A stretch of DNA of 64,000 nucleotides, taken from positions 1-64,000 of the forward strand of contig JBGSXL010000030.1 in assembly GCA_041751425.1 (NCBI GenBank), in the 5' to 3' direction. Each line of letters starts with the position of its first letter. Position 1 is the first letter of the stretch. This DNA comes from JAVVEG01 sp041751425. GTDB lineage: Bacteria; Pseudomonadota; Gammaproteobacteria; Pseudomonadales; Pseudohongiellaceae. Below, in pieces: positions 6,839 through 16,070 of the stretch. The notes beneath the pieces were generated by a model. That model was not told the origin of the DNA. It did not search any database and saw nothing but the letters and a program-made list of their open reading frames with translations. Made by a program: the position numbers and the translations under genes.

Positions 6839-8712
6839 AAAAAGCGCAAGCTATCACTTCATTGAACGAAATGGTTGTCAAATTTGCCAACGTCAACGGT
6901 ACCGGCTCTGCCAGTGCCAACCAGCTTTTCGCCAAAGCCATTTTCCGCATGGGTTTGCCTGTCAGCCCGAAGAATATATTTCCATCCAATATTCAAGGAT
7001 TGCCCACGTGGTTTGAAGTACGCATCAGTGAGAAAGGTTATCTTGCCCGGCGCGGTGACGTGGACTTGATGGTGGCCGTTAATCCTCAAAGCATGCTCAG
7101 CGATGTGCAAGAAGTGGTCAGTGGTGGTTATTTTCTGTATGACTCAACTAAGCCCTTGGATGTAAGATTGTATCGAAGCGATATTCATTACCTGCCGATA
7201 CCCCTTACGCAGATTTGTCTGAACGAGTATACCGATCAACGCCAACGGCAATTGTTCAAAAATATTATCTACGTTGGCGCTTTGTCCGCATTTATTGGCA
7301 TTGAGTTCGACGTACTTGCCAATCTTGTCGCAGCACAATTCAGTGGCAAGGAAAAACTGATCGCAGCCAATATTCATGCGCTGGAACTGGGGCATCAGTA
7401 TGCGAGCAAACATTTCCAATGCCCGCTGGGAATTCGAGTGGAGAGACGCAATCTGATTGGCAACAAATTGCTGGCTGGCGGTAACGATGCTGCAGGGCTC
7501 GGCGCTGTTTATGCCGGTGCTACCGTAGCGGCGTGGTATCCCATTACGCCTTCTACATCGGTAGTGGAAGCATTCGAGAAATATGCCAACAGGCTGCGCA
7601 TAGATGCCGGGACTGGCAAGAAAACTTTCGCAGTTGTGCAGGCCGAAGATGAACTGTCTGCTATTGGCATGGCAATAGGGGCCAACTGGAACGGTGCGCG
7701 CGCATTTACTGCGACCAGTGGTCCGGGCATTTCGCTGATGAGCGAGTTTCTGGGGCTGGCTTATTTCGCTGAGGTGCCGGTTGTGCTGATTGACGTACAA
7801 CGCACAGGACCTTCCACCGGCATGCCGACACGAACGCAGCAGTCCGACATTCTTGCCTGTGCCTACGCCTCACATGGCGACACGAAGCACGTGCTATTAT
7901 TTCCCGGAACACCTAAAGAATGTTTTGATTTCACGGCGCAGGCTTTCGACCTGTCAGACCGCCTGCAAACTCCGGTCATTGTCATGTCTGATCTGGACCT
8001 TGGCATGAACGATCATATCTCCGAGCCGTTCCAGTGGGACGACAATCGCAGCTATGACCGTGGCAAGGTGCTGGATGCGCAAGGTCTTGAAGCGTTGGCC
8101 GCAGATGGCAAACGTTTTGGTCGCTATCTGGACGTGGATGGTGATGGCATTTGTTATCGCACGTATCCCGGTGCACATCCTAAAATGGGTGCGTTCTTTA
8201 CACGGGGAACATCACGCGACCCGTATGCAGTCTATACGGAAGACGGCAGAAAGTATGCTGAAAACATGGACAGACTGATGGTCAAATTCGACACGGCGAA
8301 AACGCTTGTTCCGAAGCCGGAAGTCTGGCCTTGTAATATCAAATCAGGCAAGCCATCGCACGGCATCATATTCTTTGGTACCAGTAATCATGCGGTGCGT
8401 GAAGCCATGGACGAACTGGCACGACGTGCGCTGCCCGTTGATGCTTTGATGTTGAAAGCGTTTCCGTTTAGCGAAGAAGTGCTCGCTTATATTAACGCCC
8501 ATGACAAACTGTTTGTCGTAGAGCAGAATCGTGATGCGCAAATGCGTAGTTTGCTGATTAATGAACTGGAGATAGATCCGGCGAAACTGATTCGCGTACT
8601 GAACTATGACGGCATGCCACTGACCGCGACCAATTTGCTGGGGAAGATGGCCGGCGTGCTGGAAGCCGAACATCATCAACCGCAGCGCAAAACTGCCAAG
8701 GCTGCATCATGA
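6826..8712 (+). CDS. korA: 2-oxoacid:acceptor oxidoreductase, fused gamma-alpha subunit
   Basis: This 628-residue subunit works with the next gene to convert a 2-oxoacid plus CoA to acyl-CoA and CO2, feeding electrons to Fe-S carriers. The first ~190 residues are the gamma domain (NGTGSASANQLFAKAI; GDVDLMVAVNP). The alpha domain follows (LAGGNDAAGLGAVYAGATV; AWYPITPSTSVVEAFEKY; TATSGPGISLMSEFLGLAYF). The 'YPITPST' loop is the substrate-binding signature of the family. Whether the substrate is 2-oxoglutarate or pyruvate cannot be settled by eye; 2-oxoglutarate is favoured by the subunit layout. The gene overlaps both neighbours (13 bp and 4 bp), so the three proteins are co-translated. Confidence 0.88.
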   Translation: MSAVEKAQAITSLNEMVVKFANVNGTGSASANQLFAKAIFRMGLPVSPKNIFPSNIQGLPTWFEVRISEKGYLARRGDVDLMVAVNPQSMLSDVQEVVSGGYFLYDSTKPLDVRLYRSDIHYLPIPLTQICLNEYTDQRQRQLFKNIIYVGALSAFIGIEFDVLANLVAAQFSGKEKLIAANIHALELGHQYASKHFQCPLGIRVERRNLIGNKLLAGGNDAAGLGAVYAGATVAAWYPITPSTSVVEAFEKYANRLRIDAGTGKKTFAVVQAEDELSAIGMAIGANWNGARAFTATSGPGISLMSEFLGLAYFAEVPVVLIDVQRTGPSTGMPTRTQQSDILACAYASHGDTKHVLLFPGTPKECFDFTAQAFDLSDRLQTPVIVMSDLDLGMNDHISEPFQWDDNRSYDRGKVLDAQGLEALAADGKRFGRYLDVDGDGICYRTYPGAHPKMGAFFTRGTSRDPYAVYTEDGRKYAENMDRLMVKFDTAKTLVPKPEVWPCNIKSGKPSHGIIFFGTSNHAVREAMDELARRALPVDALMLKAFPFSEEVLAYINAHDKLFVVEQNRDAQMRSLLINELEIDPAKLIRVLNYDGMPLTATNLLGKMAGVLEAEHHQPQRKTAKAAS

Positions 8713-9761
8713 CTTATCTGCGCCCCAATTTCAGACATCCTGAAGCACCAGTCAATAGACTTGGGTTTACAGAGAAAAATTATGAAGGGTCAATTTCCAC
8801 ACTTTGCGCGGGATGTGGTCACGACTCGATAAGTGCGGCGATTATTCAGGCCTGTTTCGAGCTTTCAATTGAACCACACCGTATTGCCAAGCTCTCCGGC
8901 ATTGGTTGTTCATCGAAAACGCCCACATATTTTCTGGGTCAGTCACACGGATTCAATTCAGTACATGGGCGCATGCCATCGATAACCACGGGTGCTAACC
9001 TCGCCAATCGCGATCTGATCTATCTGGGCGTTTCCGGTGATGGTGATTCTGCGTCTATTGGCCTGGGTCAGTTTGCGCATGTGGTGCGCCGCAATCTCAA
9101 TATGCTGTATATCACTGAGAATAATGGCTGCTATGGTTTAACTAAAGGGCAGAACTCGGCGACAACGGATGTGGAGTCCAAGAACAAAGCCGGCGTCGTC
9201 AATCCGTTTGCGCCTATTGATCTTGTCAATCTTGCCCTGCAATTGGGAGCAACATTTGTCGCCCGAAGTTTCTCAGGCGATAAGGCTCAGTTGGTACCCC
9301 TGATCAAGGCAGCTATCTCGCATCGTGGTTTTGCATTCATCGATATTATTTCACCCTGCGTTACCTTCAATAACAATCCGGGTTCGAAAAAGAGTTATGA
9401 TTTTGTGCGTGAACATTGTGATGCCACTTCCACAATAGACTTTGTGCCGATGGAAAAGGAAATCACAACTGACTATGCGTATGGGGCTACTCAGGATGTG
9501 ACTTTGCACGATGGTTCCGTGATTCGCCTGCACAAGGCCAAGAAAGGATTTGATCCCGGGTCACGACGTGGCGCCTTGCGAGCGATCAAAGACGCGGAAG
9601 AGAAAGGACAAATATTGACTGGTTTGCTTTACGTGGATACCGATCCCAGTGATCTGCACGATATTCTCAATACCGTGAATAAACCACTGGCTTCACTGAG
9701 CGAAGAAGCTTTATGTCCGGGTAACAGAACGCTGCAGTCAATTAACGAGAGTTTCCGCTAG
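8709..9761 (+). CDS. korB: 2-oxoacid:acceptor oxidoreductase, beta (TPP-binding) subunit
   Basis: The thiamine-diphosphate subunit (350 aa) of the complex. Visible features are the N-terminal cysteine motif STLCAGCGHDSISAAI, the cofactor region GVSGDGDSASIGLGQFAHVV with ENNGCYGLTKGQ (Mg-TPP binding), and a third conserved block IDIISPCVTFNN. Its ATG overlaps the stop of the alpha gene (ATGA), which implies translational coupling. It ends the operon; the next gene is on the other strand 24 bp away. The nearby sequence 9788-9805 has a weak hairpin and T-run, too slight to call a terminator. Confidence 0.9.
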   Translation: MTYLRPNFRHPEAPVNRLGFTEKNYEGSISTLCAGCGHDSISAAIIQACFELSIEPHRIAKLSGIGCSSKTPTYFLGQSHGFNSVHGRMPSITTGANLANRDLIYLGVSGDGDSASIGLGQFAHVVRRNLNMLYITENNGCYGLTKGQNSATTDVESKNKAGVVNPFAPIDLVNLALQLGATFVARSFSGDKAQLVPLIKAAISHRGFAFIDIISPCVTFNNNPGSKKSYDFVREHCDATSTIDFVPMEKEITTDYAYGATQDVTLHDGSVIRLHKAKKGFDPGSRRGALRAIKDAEEKGQILTGLLYVDTDPSDLHDILNTVNKPLASLSEEALCPGNRTLQSINESFR

Positions 9762-9785
9762 CCACGTGAAAAATTCAATTCGAAA

Positions 9786-10670
9786 TCAAGTAGCTTGCTT
9801 TTTTTGCGGCCAGGGTATCAGTCGTGACGTTCTGGCCTTGTAAGCCTGATATTCCGCATCATTTCCCCAACGGTTTTCTGCACGCGCTTCCAGCAATGGA
9901 ATGCCACTGACTTTGGTAAGCAGAAACACAACAAACAATGGCGAAATCATCGTCAACCATTGCCAGCCAGAAAGAACCGGCGCTGCAATCAACGCGACTC
10001 CCAGCCATAAAGTGATCTCACCAAAATAATTGGGGTGACGTGACCACGCCCACAGGCCGCTTGTTATGAAGCGACCATTATTGGCCGTGTTCTTACGAAA
10101 CACACGCTTCTGTGCATCAGCAATTACCTCAATAGTGAAACCTGTTAGCCAAAGCATGATGCCCAGCCAGGCCAGGGGGCCAAGTGGCAGGCGAACGCTG
10201 GTTGTCATTGCAGCAAGCGCTGCAGAAAGCGTCAGGAAAACCCAGGCACCCTGCAAAGTCCACGTGAGGAAAAAACGAGTAGGTACCGGCTTGATCTCGT
10301 CAAAGCGGCCATCCGAGCCATCCTTTTTCACTCGTTTAAAAAGAAATGAACCAAGCCGGATTGCCCATACCGAGATCAGTGCACACAGTATGATTGCTCT
10401 GGTATCGGGCGCATCACTAAGAACCAGTGCGATCATAGCCAGCGAGACGAAGGTGAGGCTGCCTGTCAAGTCAAAGAAATGCTCAGTTTGTGCCAGGTAG
10501 GCGGGAATAAAGGCCAACCACTGTATGCCGAAAGCAAGAGCTACGCATAGCAACAACAGCGGCCATTCACCAATGCGTACGCCACCCTGACTGCCAGCAA
10601 TCGCGACAAGAGTTGTAAGCGAAAACGCGACCAGAATTATCAGAACATGCTGCAGACTCTTTTTGTTCAT
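9786..10670 (-). CDS. DUF1295 membrane protein (steroid 5-alpha-reductase / ICMT-like fold)
   Basis: A 294-residue integral membrane protein with about seven or eight hydrophobic helices. It carries the DUF1295 signature in its C-terminal half: GRFITSGLWAWSRHPNYFGE, followed by an aromatic-rich helix and an arginine near the end (EARAENRWGNDAEYQAYK). The family is related to steroid 5-alpha reductases and isoprenylcysteine methyltransferases; no substrate has been fixed for the bacterial members. AAGGAG lies just before the ATG. It is divergent from the acyl-CoA ligase gene, with 295 bp between the two starts. Confidence 0.82.
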   Translation of the reverse strand: MNKKSLQHVLIILVAFSLTTLVAIAGSQGGVRIGEWPLLLLCVALAFGIQWLAFIPAYLAQTEHFFDLTGSLTFVSLAMIALVLSDAPDTRAIILCALISVWAIRLGSFLFKRVKKDGSDGRFDEIKPVPTRFFLTWTLQGAWVFLTLSAALAAMTTSVRLPLGPLAWLGIMLWLTGFTIEVIADAQKRVFRKNTANNGRFITSGLWAWSRHPNYFGEITLWLGVALIAAPVLSGWQWLTMISPLFVVFLLTKVSGIPLLEARAENRWGNDAEYQAYKARTSRLIPWPQKKQAT

Positions 10671-10787
10671 GTCACTCCTTGTTGTAGGTAATCAGCCACA
10701 AAGTGAATTTGTCACTAATAGTTAGCTTACGCTGATAGCAGATTATTATTCAGCTGCTACTTGTTAGAAATCAACATAGAGTACGTT

Positions 10788-10802
10788 CAAGTGAATCACT
10801 TG
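10788..10802. promoter_or_regulatory. Inverted repeat in the divergent DUF1295 / acyl-CoA ligase region
   Basis: CAAGTG-AAT-CACTTG is a perfect 6-bp inverted repeat with a 3-base centre, lying between the two divergent genes. It could be an operator, but it does not match the FadR or PsrA site as I know them. I see nothing else of note in 10671-10965. Confidence 0.25.
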
Positions 10803-10965
10803 GATGCCCATAGGCAACGGATTCCGTGCTACGCAAAAAATACCCCGGATGGAAACCCATAACTTGTTGAATTTATGGGAAAGGTGGCTTAGTCTTCGGC
10901 TTCCTAGAATAACAAATTTTTCAGGGGGCGCCACGTCCGCCCAAGCCATCCCCAGGAGTACAACA

Positions 10966-12606
10966 ATGACAATGCAAAAAACCCCACTATTAATGCACCG
11001 TTTGATGGAGCGTGGCGCAATGCTGCAACCGGATGCCGAGGTGGTGACAGCTACTGCCGATGGCGTGCGTAAACAAACGTTGGCGAAAACCCGCGATCGC
11101 GCCCATCAACTGGCGCATGCCTTGAAAGATGCGGGTATAAAAGTGGGTGATCGCGTAGCGACTTTCATGTGGAACGGTTCCCGCCATCTCGAGACATATC
11201 ATGCAGTCTCGTGCATGGGAGCGGTATTACATACGCTGAATATTCGCCTGTCGGATGTGGACCTGGAATACATCATCAGCCACGCCAAAGACAGAATAAT
11301 TATCGTGGATGCTGACCTGTTGCCCAAGCTGCAGGAACTGGCAGGTCGCATGCCGAGTGTCGAAAGAATTATCGTTGCCACTGAGCCCGGATTCGAAGGC
11401 TGGCAAACAACGTTGCCAAACGCCATGGATTACGAGGACTTCATCAAGGGTAAGCCGTTGCGTTATCAATGGCCGGAGATTGATGAAAACTCTCCACTGG
11501 GGCTGTGTTACACCAGCGGCACAACGGGTAAAGCAAAAGGCGTCATGTATACGCACCGCGCCAATTATCTGCACACCATCAGCATCGCGATGACTGATGT
11601 GATGGGCTTATCGGCCATAGATACTGTGTGTGAAATTGTGCCGATGTTTCATGCCAACGCCTGGGGATTGCCGTGGGTAGCTTGTATGTTGGGTATGAAA
11701 CAGGTGTTTCCGCACCGCTTCATGGTGCCGGACAGATTGGCGCAACTTATTATGGATGAGGAGGTGACAATTTCAGCAGGCGTTCCTACTATTTGGCAGG
11801 GCGTAAAAGGATTGATGGAAGCGTCTCCCGGCAAATACAAATTCTCCAAACTGACTCGATTGACGTGTGGCGGTTCCGCACCACCCCCTTCATTGATAGG
11901 CTGGTTCTGGGATGAGCTGGGCGTAGAGATGGTGCAGGGCTGGGGTATGACCGAAACCAGTCCGCTGGCAACAATCAGCCGCCGTGCTGGCAAGCTGAAG
12001 CATCTGAAAATGTCGGATGCTGAGCGTGCTGCCAATCAGGCAAAGGCCGGTTTACCGATTGCAGGTCTGGAAATAGAAATATTTGATGACCAGTGGCAAC
12101 CACTGCCACATGACGGCGTGGCATTCGGCGAGTTATTGATTCGAGGCCCGTGGATTTGCTCAGAGTACTACAACGATCCGCAACCAGAGAAGTTCCACGA
12201 TGGCTGGCTTGTAACGGGTGACGTGGCACGTATTGATCCGGAAGGTTATATCATTATTACTGACCGCTCCAAAGATCTGATCAAATCGGGCGGCGAGTGG
12301 ATATCCTCAGTGGATCTGGAGAATCACATTGTTGCATTGCCTGGTGTTGCTCAGGCTTGTGTTGTGGCACATCCACACCCGCGCTGGGATGAAAGACCGG
12401 TGGCACTGGTTATCAAGAAGCCAGGCGCCGAGCTCACCATGCAGCAGGTAGTCACTCATTGCGAAAGCAAGTTCGCCAAGTGGCAGTTGCCTGACGATGT
12501 ACTGTTCGTTGATGCCATACCTTTGACGACAACAGGCAAGATGGACAAGAAAATAGTGCGCGCCAAGTTGGACGCAGACGGCTATAAATTGCCAGATCAA
12601 CGTTAA
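10966..12606 (+). CDS. Acyl-CoA synthetase (medium/long-chain fatty acid-CoA ligase)
   Basis: The enzyme (546 aa) activates fatty acids to acyl-CoA through an acyl-adenylate. Motifs in order are the P-loop-like CYTSGTTGKAKGVMYTHR, the linker/adenine motif GWGMTETSPLATI, the hinge TGDVARIDPEGYIIITDRSK, KSGGEWISSVDLE, and the C-terminal catalytic lysine in TTTGKMDKK. Its length and the lack of an N-terminal membrane segment fit the AlkK/FadD3-like medium-chain group better than E. coli FadD, but chain length is an inference. The start is ATG 10966, with AGGAG seven bases upstream. A longer in-frame reading from 10804 lacks a ribosome-binding site and family resemblance. Confidence 0.9.
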   Translation: MTMQKTPLLMHRLMERGAMLQPDAEVVTATADGVRKQTLAKTRDRAHQLAHALKDAGIKVGDRVATFMWNGSRHLETYHAVSCMGAVLHTLNIRLSDVDLEYIISHAKDRIIIVDADLLPKLQELAGRMPSVERIIVATEPGFEGWQTTLPNAMDYEDFIKGKPLRYQWPEIDENSPLGLCYTSGTTGKAKGVMYTHRANYLHTISIAMTDVMGLSAIDTVCEIVPMFHANAWGLPWVACMLGMKQVFPHRFMVPDRLAQLIMDEEVTISAGVPTIWQGVKGLMEASPGKYKFSKLTRLTCGGSAPPPSLIGWFWDELGVEMVQGWGMTETSPLATISRRAGKLKHLKMSDAERAANQAKAGLPIAGLEIEIFDDQWQPLPHDGVAFGELLIRGPWICSEYYNDPQPEKFHDGWLVTGDVARIDPEGYIIITDRSKDLIKSGGEWISSVDLENHIVALPGVAQACVVAHPHPRWDERPVALVIKKPGAELTMQQVVTHCESKFAKWQLPDDVLFVDAIPLTTTGKMDKKIVRAKLDADGYKLPDQR

Positions 12607-12645
12607 GGGATTTTTCGCAGGTTCTCCAAATTAAGAGGCACGATC

Positions 12646-14013
12646 ATGTTCAGGATATTCAAGTTGTCAGCATTGCCAATAATAATTGCGATGGGGTTTG
12701 TTGCATGCAGTCCGCAGGAAAGTTCTCCACCGGCGGAGTCTGCTGCAACCTCAGCGCCTCCAGCAACAGTTTCGTCAGTCGAAAGTGAGGCAGAGCTGAT
12801 CGCACGAGCTCGTGGCATTCATGAGCGAGTGATCACACTGGATACGCATGCGGACATCAATACCGCGAATTTTACGGCTGACAACAACTACACCATGGAT
12901 CTGGATACGCAGGTGAATCTGCCGAAGATGGAAGCCGGTGGTCTGGACGTTGCGTGGTTCATTGTTTATACAGGACAGGGCGAACTTACTGACAATGGTT
13001 ATGCTGCTGCGTACGCCAATGCCATGGATAAGTTCGATGCCATCGAACGCCTGACTAGTGAGATTGCACCTGGCGCTATTGATCTGGCATACACGTCGGA
13101 TGATGTCCGTCGTATAGTTGCAGAGGGCAGAAAAGTTGCGATGATTGGTATCGAGAATGCCTACCCCATGGGAACCGATATCAATATGGTCAGACGATTT
13201 CAGGAACTCGGTGGCCGTTACATGTCATTGACTCACAACGGCCATAATCAGTTTGGAGACTCCAATACAGGTGAAGCTACTGGTGAGTGGTTGTATAACG
13301 GACTCAGCGAACTGGGTCGCCAGGCTGTTATCGAGATGAATAAATGGGGAGTCATGATCGATATTTCCCATCCTGCCACAACGACTAATCTCCAAACTAT
13401 AGCGATGTCAGAGGCACCGGTGATTGCATCGCACTCATCCGCCCGGGGCCTGTCCGATCACAGCCGTAATCTCAATGACGAAGAATTGATTGCGGTCAGG
13501 GATAACGGTGGCGTAGTGCAGGTGACCGCTTTTCGCGCTTACATAGATGGCGACAAACATCGCCTGAATCGTGAGGCGCTATTGCGGCTGCAGACTGCGA
13601 TTGCACAGGATCTGGATTTCGAGATGCTGGATGCTGCAGCGGTTCGTGCGCTCGATGATGAAGCGCGCGCGGCGTATCTGGAAGGAATGACTGAAATTAA
13701 TGCTCTGGCCGCGCCGCGCATTGCAGCCGAGGTAGATGCCGTGGCACCACCCGTTGATGTGGCGGATTTCGTTGATCACATTGATTACATGGTAGATCTG
13801 ATTGGTCTGGATCACGTAGGCATCAGTTCTGATTTCGATGGTGGCGGCGGGGTTGAAGGCTGGAACGATGCCTCTGAGACATTCAATGTCACACTGGAAT
13901 TAGTGCGACGTGGTTACACTGAGGAGCAAATAGCCGCTCTATGGAGTGGCAATCTGTTAAGAGTGCTGGACGACGTGCAGCGTATTGCTGCGGAAATACA
14001 GGCGCGTGCCTGA
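12646..14013 (+). CDS. Membrane dipeptidase (peptidase M19), lipoprotein
   Basis: A 455-residue zinc dipeptidase of the renal-dipeptidase family. The N-terminus is a lipoprotein signal peptide ending in a lipobox (MGFVAC, lipidation at Cys21), followed by a Ser/Pro/Ala-rich tether of about 25 residues, so it is anchored in the cell envelope. Metal-site motifs are visible: TLDTHADINT (His-x-Asp), IGIENAYPMG (bridging Glu), HNGHNQFGD, MIDISHPA and ASHSSARGLSDHSRNLND (His residues), and SSDFDGGGG near the end. Likely substrates are dipeptides, possibly D-amino-acid containing. It follows the acyl-CoA ligase by 39 bp and precedes NnrU by 15 bp. Confidence 0.9.
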   Translation: MFRIFKLSALPIIIAMGFVACSPQESSPPAESAATSAPPATVSSVESEAELIARARGIHERVITLDTHADINTANFTADNNYTMDLDTQVNLPKMEAGGLDVAWFIVYTGQGELTDNGYAAAYANAMDKFDAIERLTSEIAPGAIDLAYTSDDVRRIVAEGRKVAMIGIENAYPMGTDINMVRRFQELGGRYMSLTHNGHNQFGDSNTGEATGEWLYNGLSELGRQAVIEMNKWGVMIDISHPATTTNLQTIAMSEAPVIASHSSARGLSDHSRNLNDEELIAVRDNGGVVQVTAFRAYIDGDKHRLNREALLRLQTAIAQDLDFEMLDAAAVRALDDEARAAYLEGMTEINALAAPRIAAEVDAVAPPVDVADFVDHIDYMVDLIGLDHVGISSDFDGGGGVEGWNDASETFNVTLELVRRGYTEEQIAALWSGNLLRVLDDVQRIAAEIQARA

Positions 14014-14028
14014 CAACAGGGGATTACT

Positions 14029-14607
14029 ATGACGGCTCTCGTACTTGGAATTGTATTGTTCCTGGGTGTTCATTCCATTCGTATTTTTGCGGATGGCTGG
14101 CGTACCCGCCAAATTGAAAAACTGGGCGCGGGAACCTGGAAAGGAATCTTTGCAGCTGTTGCCGTTGTGGGTTTCGTACTTATCATCTGGGGTTATGGCG
14201 CAGCCCGTATGAATCCAACCTGGTTGTGGGCAAGCCCGGTGTGGACGCGCCATCTGGCAGCATTGTTGACTGTGCCTGCTTTCATTCTTTTGGTAGCAAC
14301 TTATATTCCCGGCTCCAGAATCCGCGCCAAAGTCGGTCACCCCATGGTGTTAGGTGTCAAAGTCTGGGCGCTTGCTCATTTGATAGCAAATGGCACAGTA
14401 GCTGATGTCATTCTATTTGGCAGTTTTCTGGTTTGGGCTATAGTTGAGTATGCGGTATCGCGTCGCCGCGACCGGTTGGCTGGTGTGCAAGTGGTACCCG
14501 GCACTGGCAAGAAAGATGTACAGGTGGTCGTAATCGGTTTAGTTTCGTGGGTGTTATTCGCCATGTTTCTGCATGGCCCCTTGATTGGTGTGCAGCCATT
14601 TGGTTAA
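14029..14607 (+). CDS. NnrU family membrane protein
   Basis: A 192-residue integral membrane protein with about five transmembrane helices. The opening VLGIVLFLGVHSIRIFADGW and the central GHPMVLGVKVWALAHLIANG are the characteristic blocks of the NnrU family, which is related to isoprenylcysteine methyltransferase folds. The family was named from a nitric-oxide-reductase-associated gene, but it is common in bacteria that do not denitrify and no denitrification gene is in this window, so I infer no role there. A GGGGA lies before the ATG, and the gene is probably co-transcribed with the dipeptidase. Confidence 0.85.
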   Translation: MTALVLGIVLFLGVHSIRIFADGWRTRQIEKLGAGTWKGIFAAVAVVGFVLIIWGYGAARMNPTWLWASPVWTRHLAALLTVPAFILLVATYIPGSRIRAKVGHPMVLGVKVWALAHLIANGTVADVILFGSFLVWAIVEYAVSRRRDRLAGVQVVPGTGKKDVQVVVIGLVSWVLFAMFLHGPLIGVQPFG

Positions 14608-14626
14608 TCGCAGTAATACTCCGCGA

Positions 14627-15436
14627 TCAATCCTTGAATTTTGGAGTCCTTTTTTCCAGAAAAGCGCTGACAGCTTCTTCGTGTTGTGCTGTGTGGTGTG
14701 CCAGCGCCTGAAATCCGGCAGACATCTCCAGCAGACTTTCCAGGCGCATATGCTGACCCTCGCGCAGGAGTCGTTTTGTCATTCGCAGAGCCTGGCCCGG
14801 GTTGGCGGCAATACGCTCGGCCATCTGCATGGCGGCAGGTAACAGGTCTTCGTGGGCAACCACCTGTGACACGAGGCCACAGGCAAGAGCCGCTGCAGCG
14901 TCTATAGCTTCACCGGTAAATGCCATTTCAGCCGCTTTAGACATGCCTACGGCTCTAGGCAGTAACCATGCCCCGCCATCACCTGGAATCAACCCCACTT
15001 TGACGAAACTTTCTGCAAAGGTCGCTTTCTCTGAGGCTATACGGATATCGCACATGCACGCCAGGTCGCAGCCGGCGCCGATGGCCGGACCATTGACAGC
15101 AGCTATAGTGGGAACTTCCAGATTATAAAGCGCGAGAGGAATCCGTTGGATGCCACCACGATACGCGTGGCGAATATTGGCGGGTTCTCCTACTCCTTTA
15201 CCCATCTTCTCTGTCATCTTGCGCAAGTTGCCACCAGCCGAAAACGCAGGTCCCGCGCCGCTGAGAATAACAGCGCGCACTGACCGGTCGCGGGTAATAC
15301 GTGCGCAAGCCTCCATGATCTCTTCGGCGTCTTCCTCACCGGTCATGGCATTACGCGTTTCCGGGCGAATCATGGTGAGCAGGACAATGGCGCCTTGTTG
15401 GTCGAAACTCAGGAAGGGCGGTTCAGATTGACTCAT
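14627..15436 (-). CDS. Enoyl-CoA hydratase/isomerase family protein
   Basis: A 269-residue crotonase-fold protein, convergent with nnrU. The oxyanion-hole segments are clear: AGPAFSAGGNLRKM and AAVNGPAIGAGCDLACMCDI. They are followed by the catalytic-face block ATFAESFVKVGLIPGDGGAWLLPRAVG, and the C-terminal helix ends in EKRTPKFKD. The residue usually Asp in 'GxDL' is Asn here (GGNL). Probable reaction: hydration of trans-2-enoyl-CoA in fatty acid or related acyl-CoA breakdown, in keeping with the acyl-CoA ligase nearby. Members of this superfamily vary in reaction, so the exact substrate is open. Confidence 0.88.
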   Translation of the reverse strand: MSQSEPPFLSFDQQGAIVLLTMIRPETRNAMTGEEDAEEIMEACARITRDRSVRAVILSGAGPAFSAGGNLRKMTEKMGKGVGEPANIRHAYRGGIQRIPLALYNLEVPTIAAVNGPAIGAGCDLACMCDIRIASEKATFAESFVKVGLIPGDGGAWLLPRAVGMSKAAEMAFTGEAIDAAAALACGLVSQVVAHEDLLPAAMQMAERIAANPGQALRMTKRLLREGQHMRLESLLEMSAGFQALAHHTAQHEEAVSAFLEKRTPKFKD

Positions 15437-15551
15437 AAACTGGGGTTCTCCATAGCAGGCTCAACCGAATGTTGGTGCCTGAGTCTAGCACAGCTTGCTT
15501 GAGCGGATAGATACTGGTAATTCAGACGCTTATCAAGCAGAATTGGGGGCG

Positions 15552-15572
15552 AATTTGCCTCCGAAGCAAATT
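15552..15572. promoter_or_regulatory. Inverted repeat upstream of DUF4399 gene
   Basis: AATTTGC-CTCCGAA-GCAAATT is a perfect 7-bp inverted repeat with a 7-base loop, 33 bases before the GTG start at 15606. Its position in the leader suggests an operator or RNA hairpin. It also argues against a longer coding frame that would begin at 15495. Confidence 0.3.
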
Positions 15573-15605
15573 ATCAATGATGTAGACCGTAGAGGAGTAG
15601 AAATA

Positions 15606-16037
15606 GTGAAGAAAATTTTTGGCATTAGTGTAGCTCTGGTACTGGGCGTTGTCTCAACACTGCTGATAGCGCAGCAACCGGAAAAAACCCCGGCACCTGA
15701 AGGGGCATCACTTTATTTTGTCTCTCCACAGAATGGTGACGTCGTATCCTCCCCATTCACTGTTGTATTTGGACTCAAAGGAATGGGCGTTGCGCCTGCT
15801 GGTATAGTGATGCCAAATACAGGACATCACCATTTGTTGGTCAATGCCGAGCAATTGCCAGACTTAAATGTGCCTTTGGGAACCAACGTGACTCACTTCG
15901 GTCTTGGACAAACAGAAACTACCGTGACACTGGAGCCTGGCGTGCATACTCTGCAGTTGATCCTGGGCGATCATTTGCATATCCCCCATAATCTACCTGT
16001 AGTTTCTGAAAAAATAACTGTGACAGTCAGTCAATAA
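15606..16037 (+). CDS. DUF4399 secreted protein
   Basis: A 143-residue exported protein. An N-terminal signal peptide (VALVLGVVSTLLIAQQ) is followed by a beta-rich domain with the DUF4399 hallmarks: SLYFVSPQNGDVVSSPF, FGLKGMGVAPAG, the histidine cluster TGHHHLLVN, and LGDHLHIPH near the end. The clustered histidines suggest metal binding, but I know of no established function. The start is GTG 15606, with AGGAG about nine bases upstream, and it places the signal peptide directly at the N-terminus. Confidence 0.85.
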   Translation: MKKIFGISVALVLGVVSTLLIAQQPEKTPAPEGASLYFVSPQNGDVVSSPFTVVFGLKGMGVAPAGIVMPNTGHHHLLVNAEQLPDLNVPLGTNVTHFGLGQTETTVTLEPGVHTLQLILGDHLHIPHNLPVVSEKITVTVSQ

Positions 16038-16070
16038 AAATAATATTTAAGACGTTGTCAGGATGCGCCT

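Noticed and set aside
9788..9805. Hairpin and T-run after korB as a terminator
   Set aside because: The stem is only four base pairs, and the T-run lies inside the convergent DUF1295 coding end.
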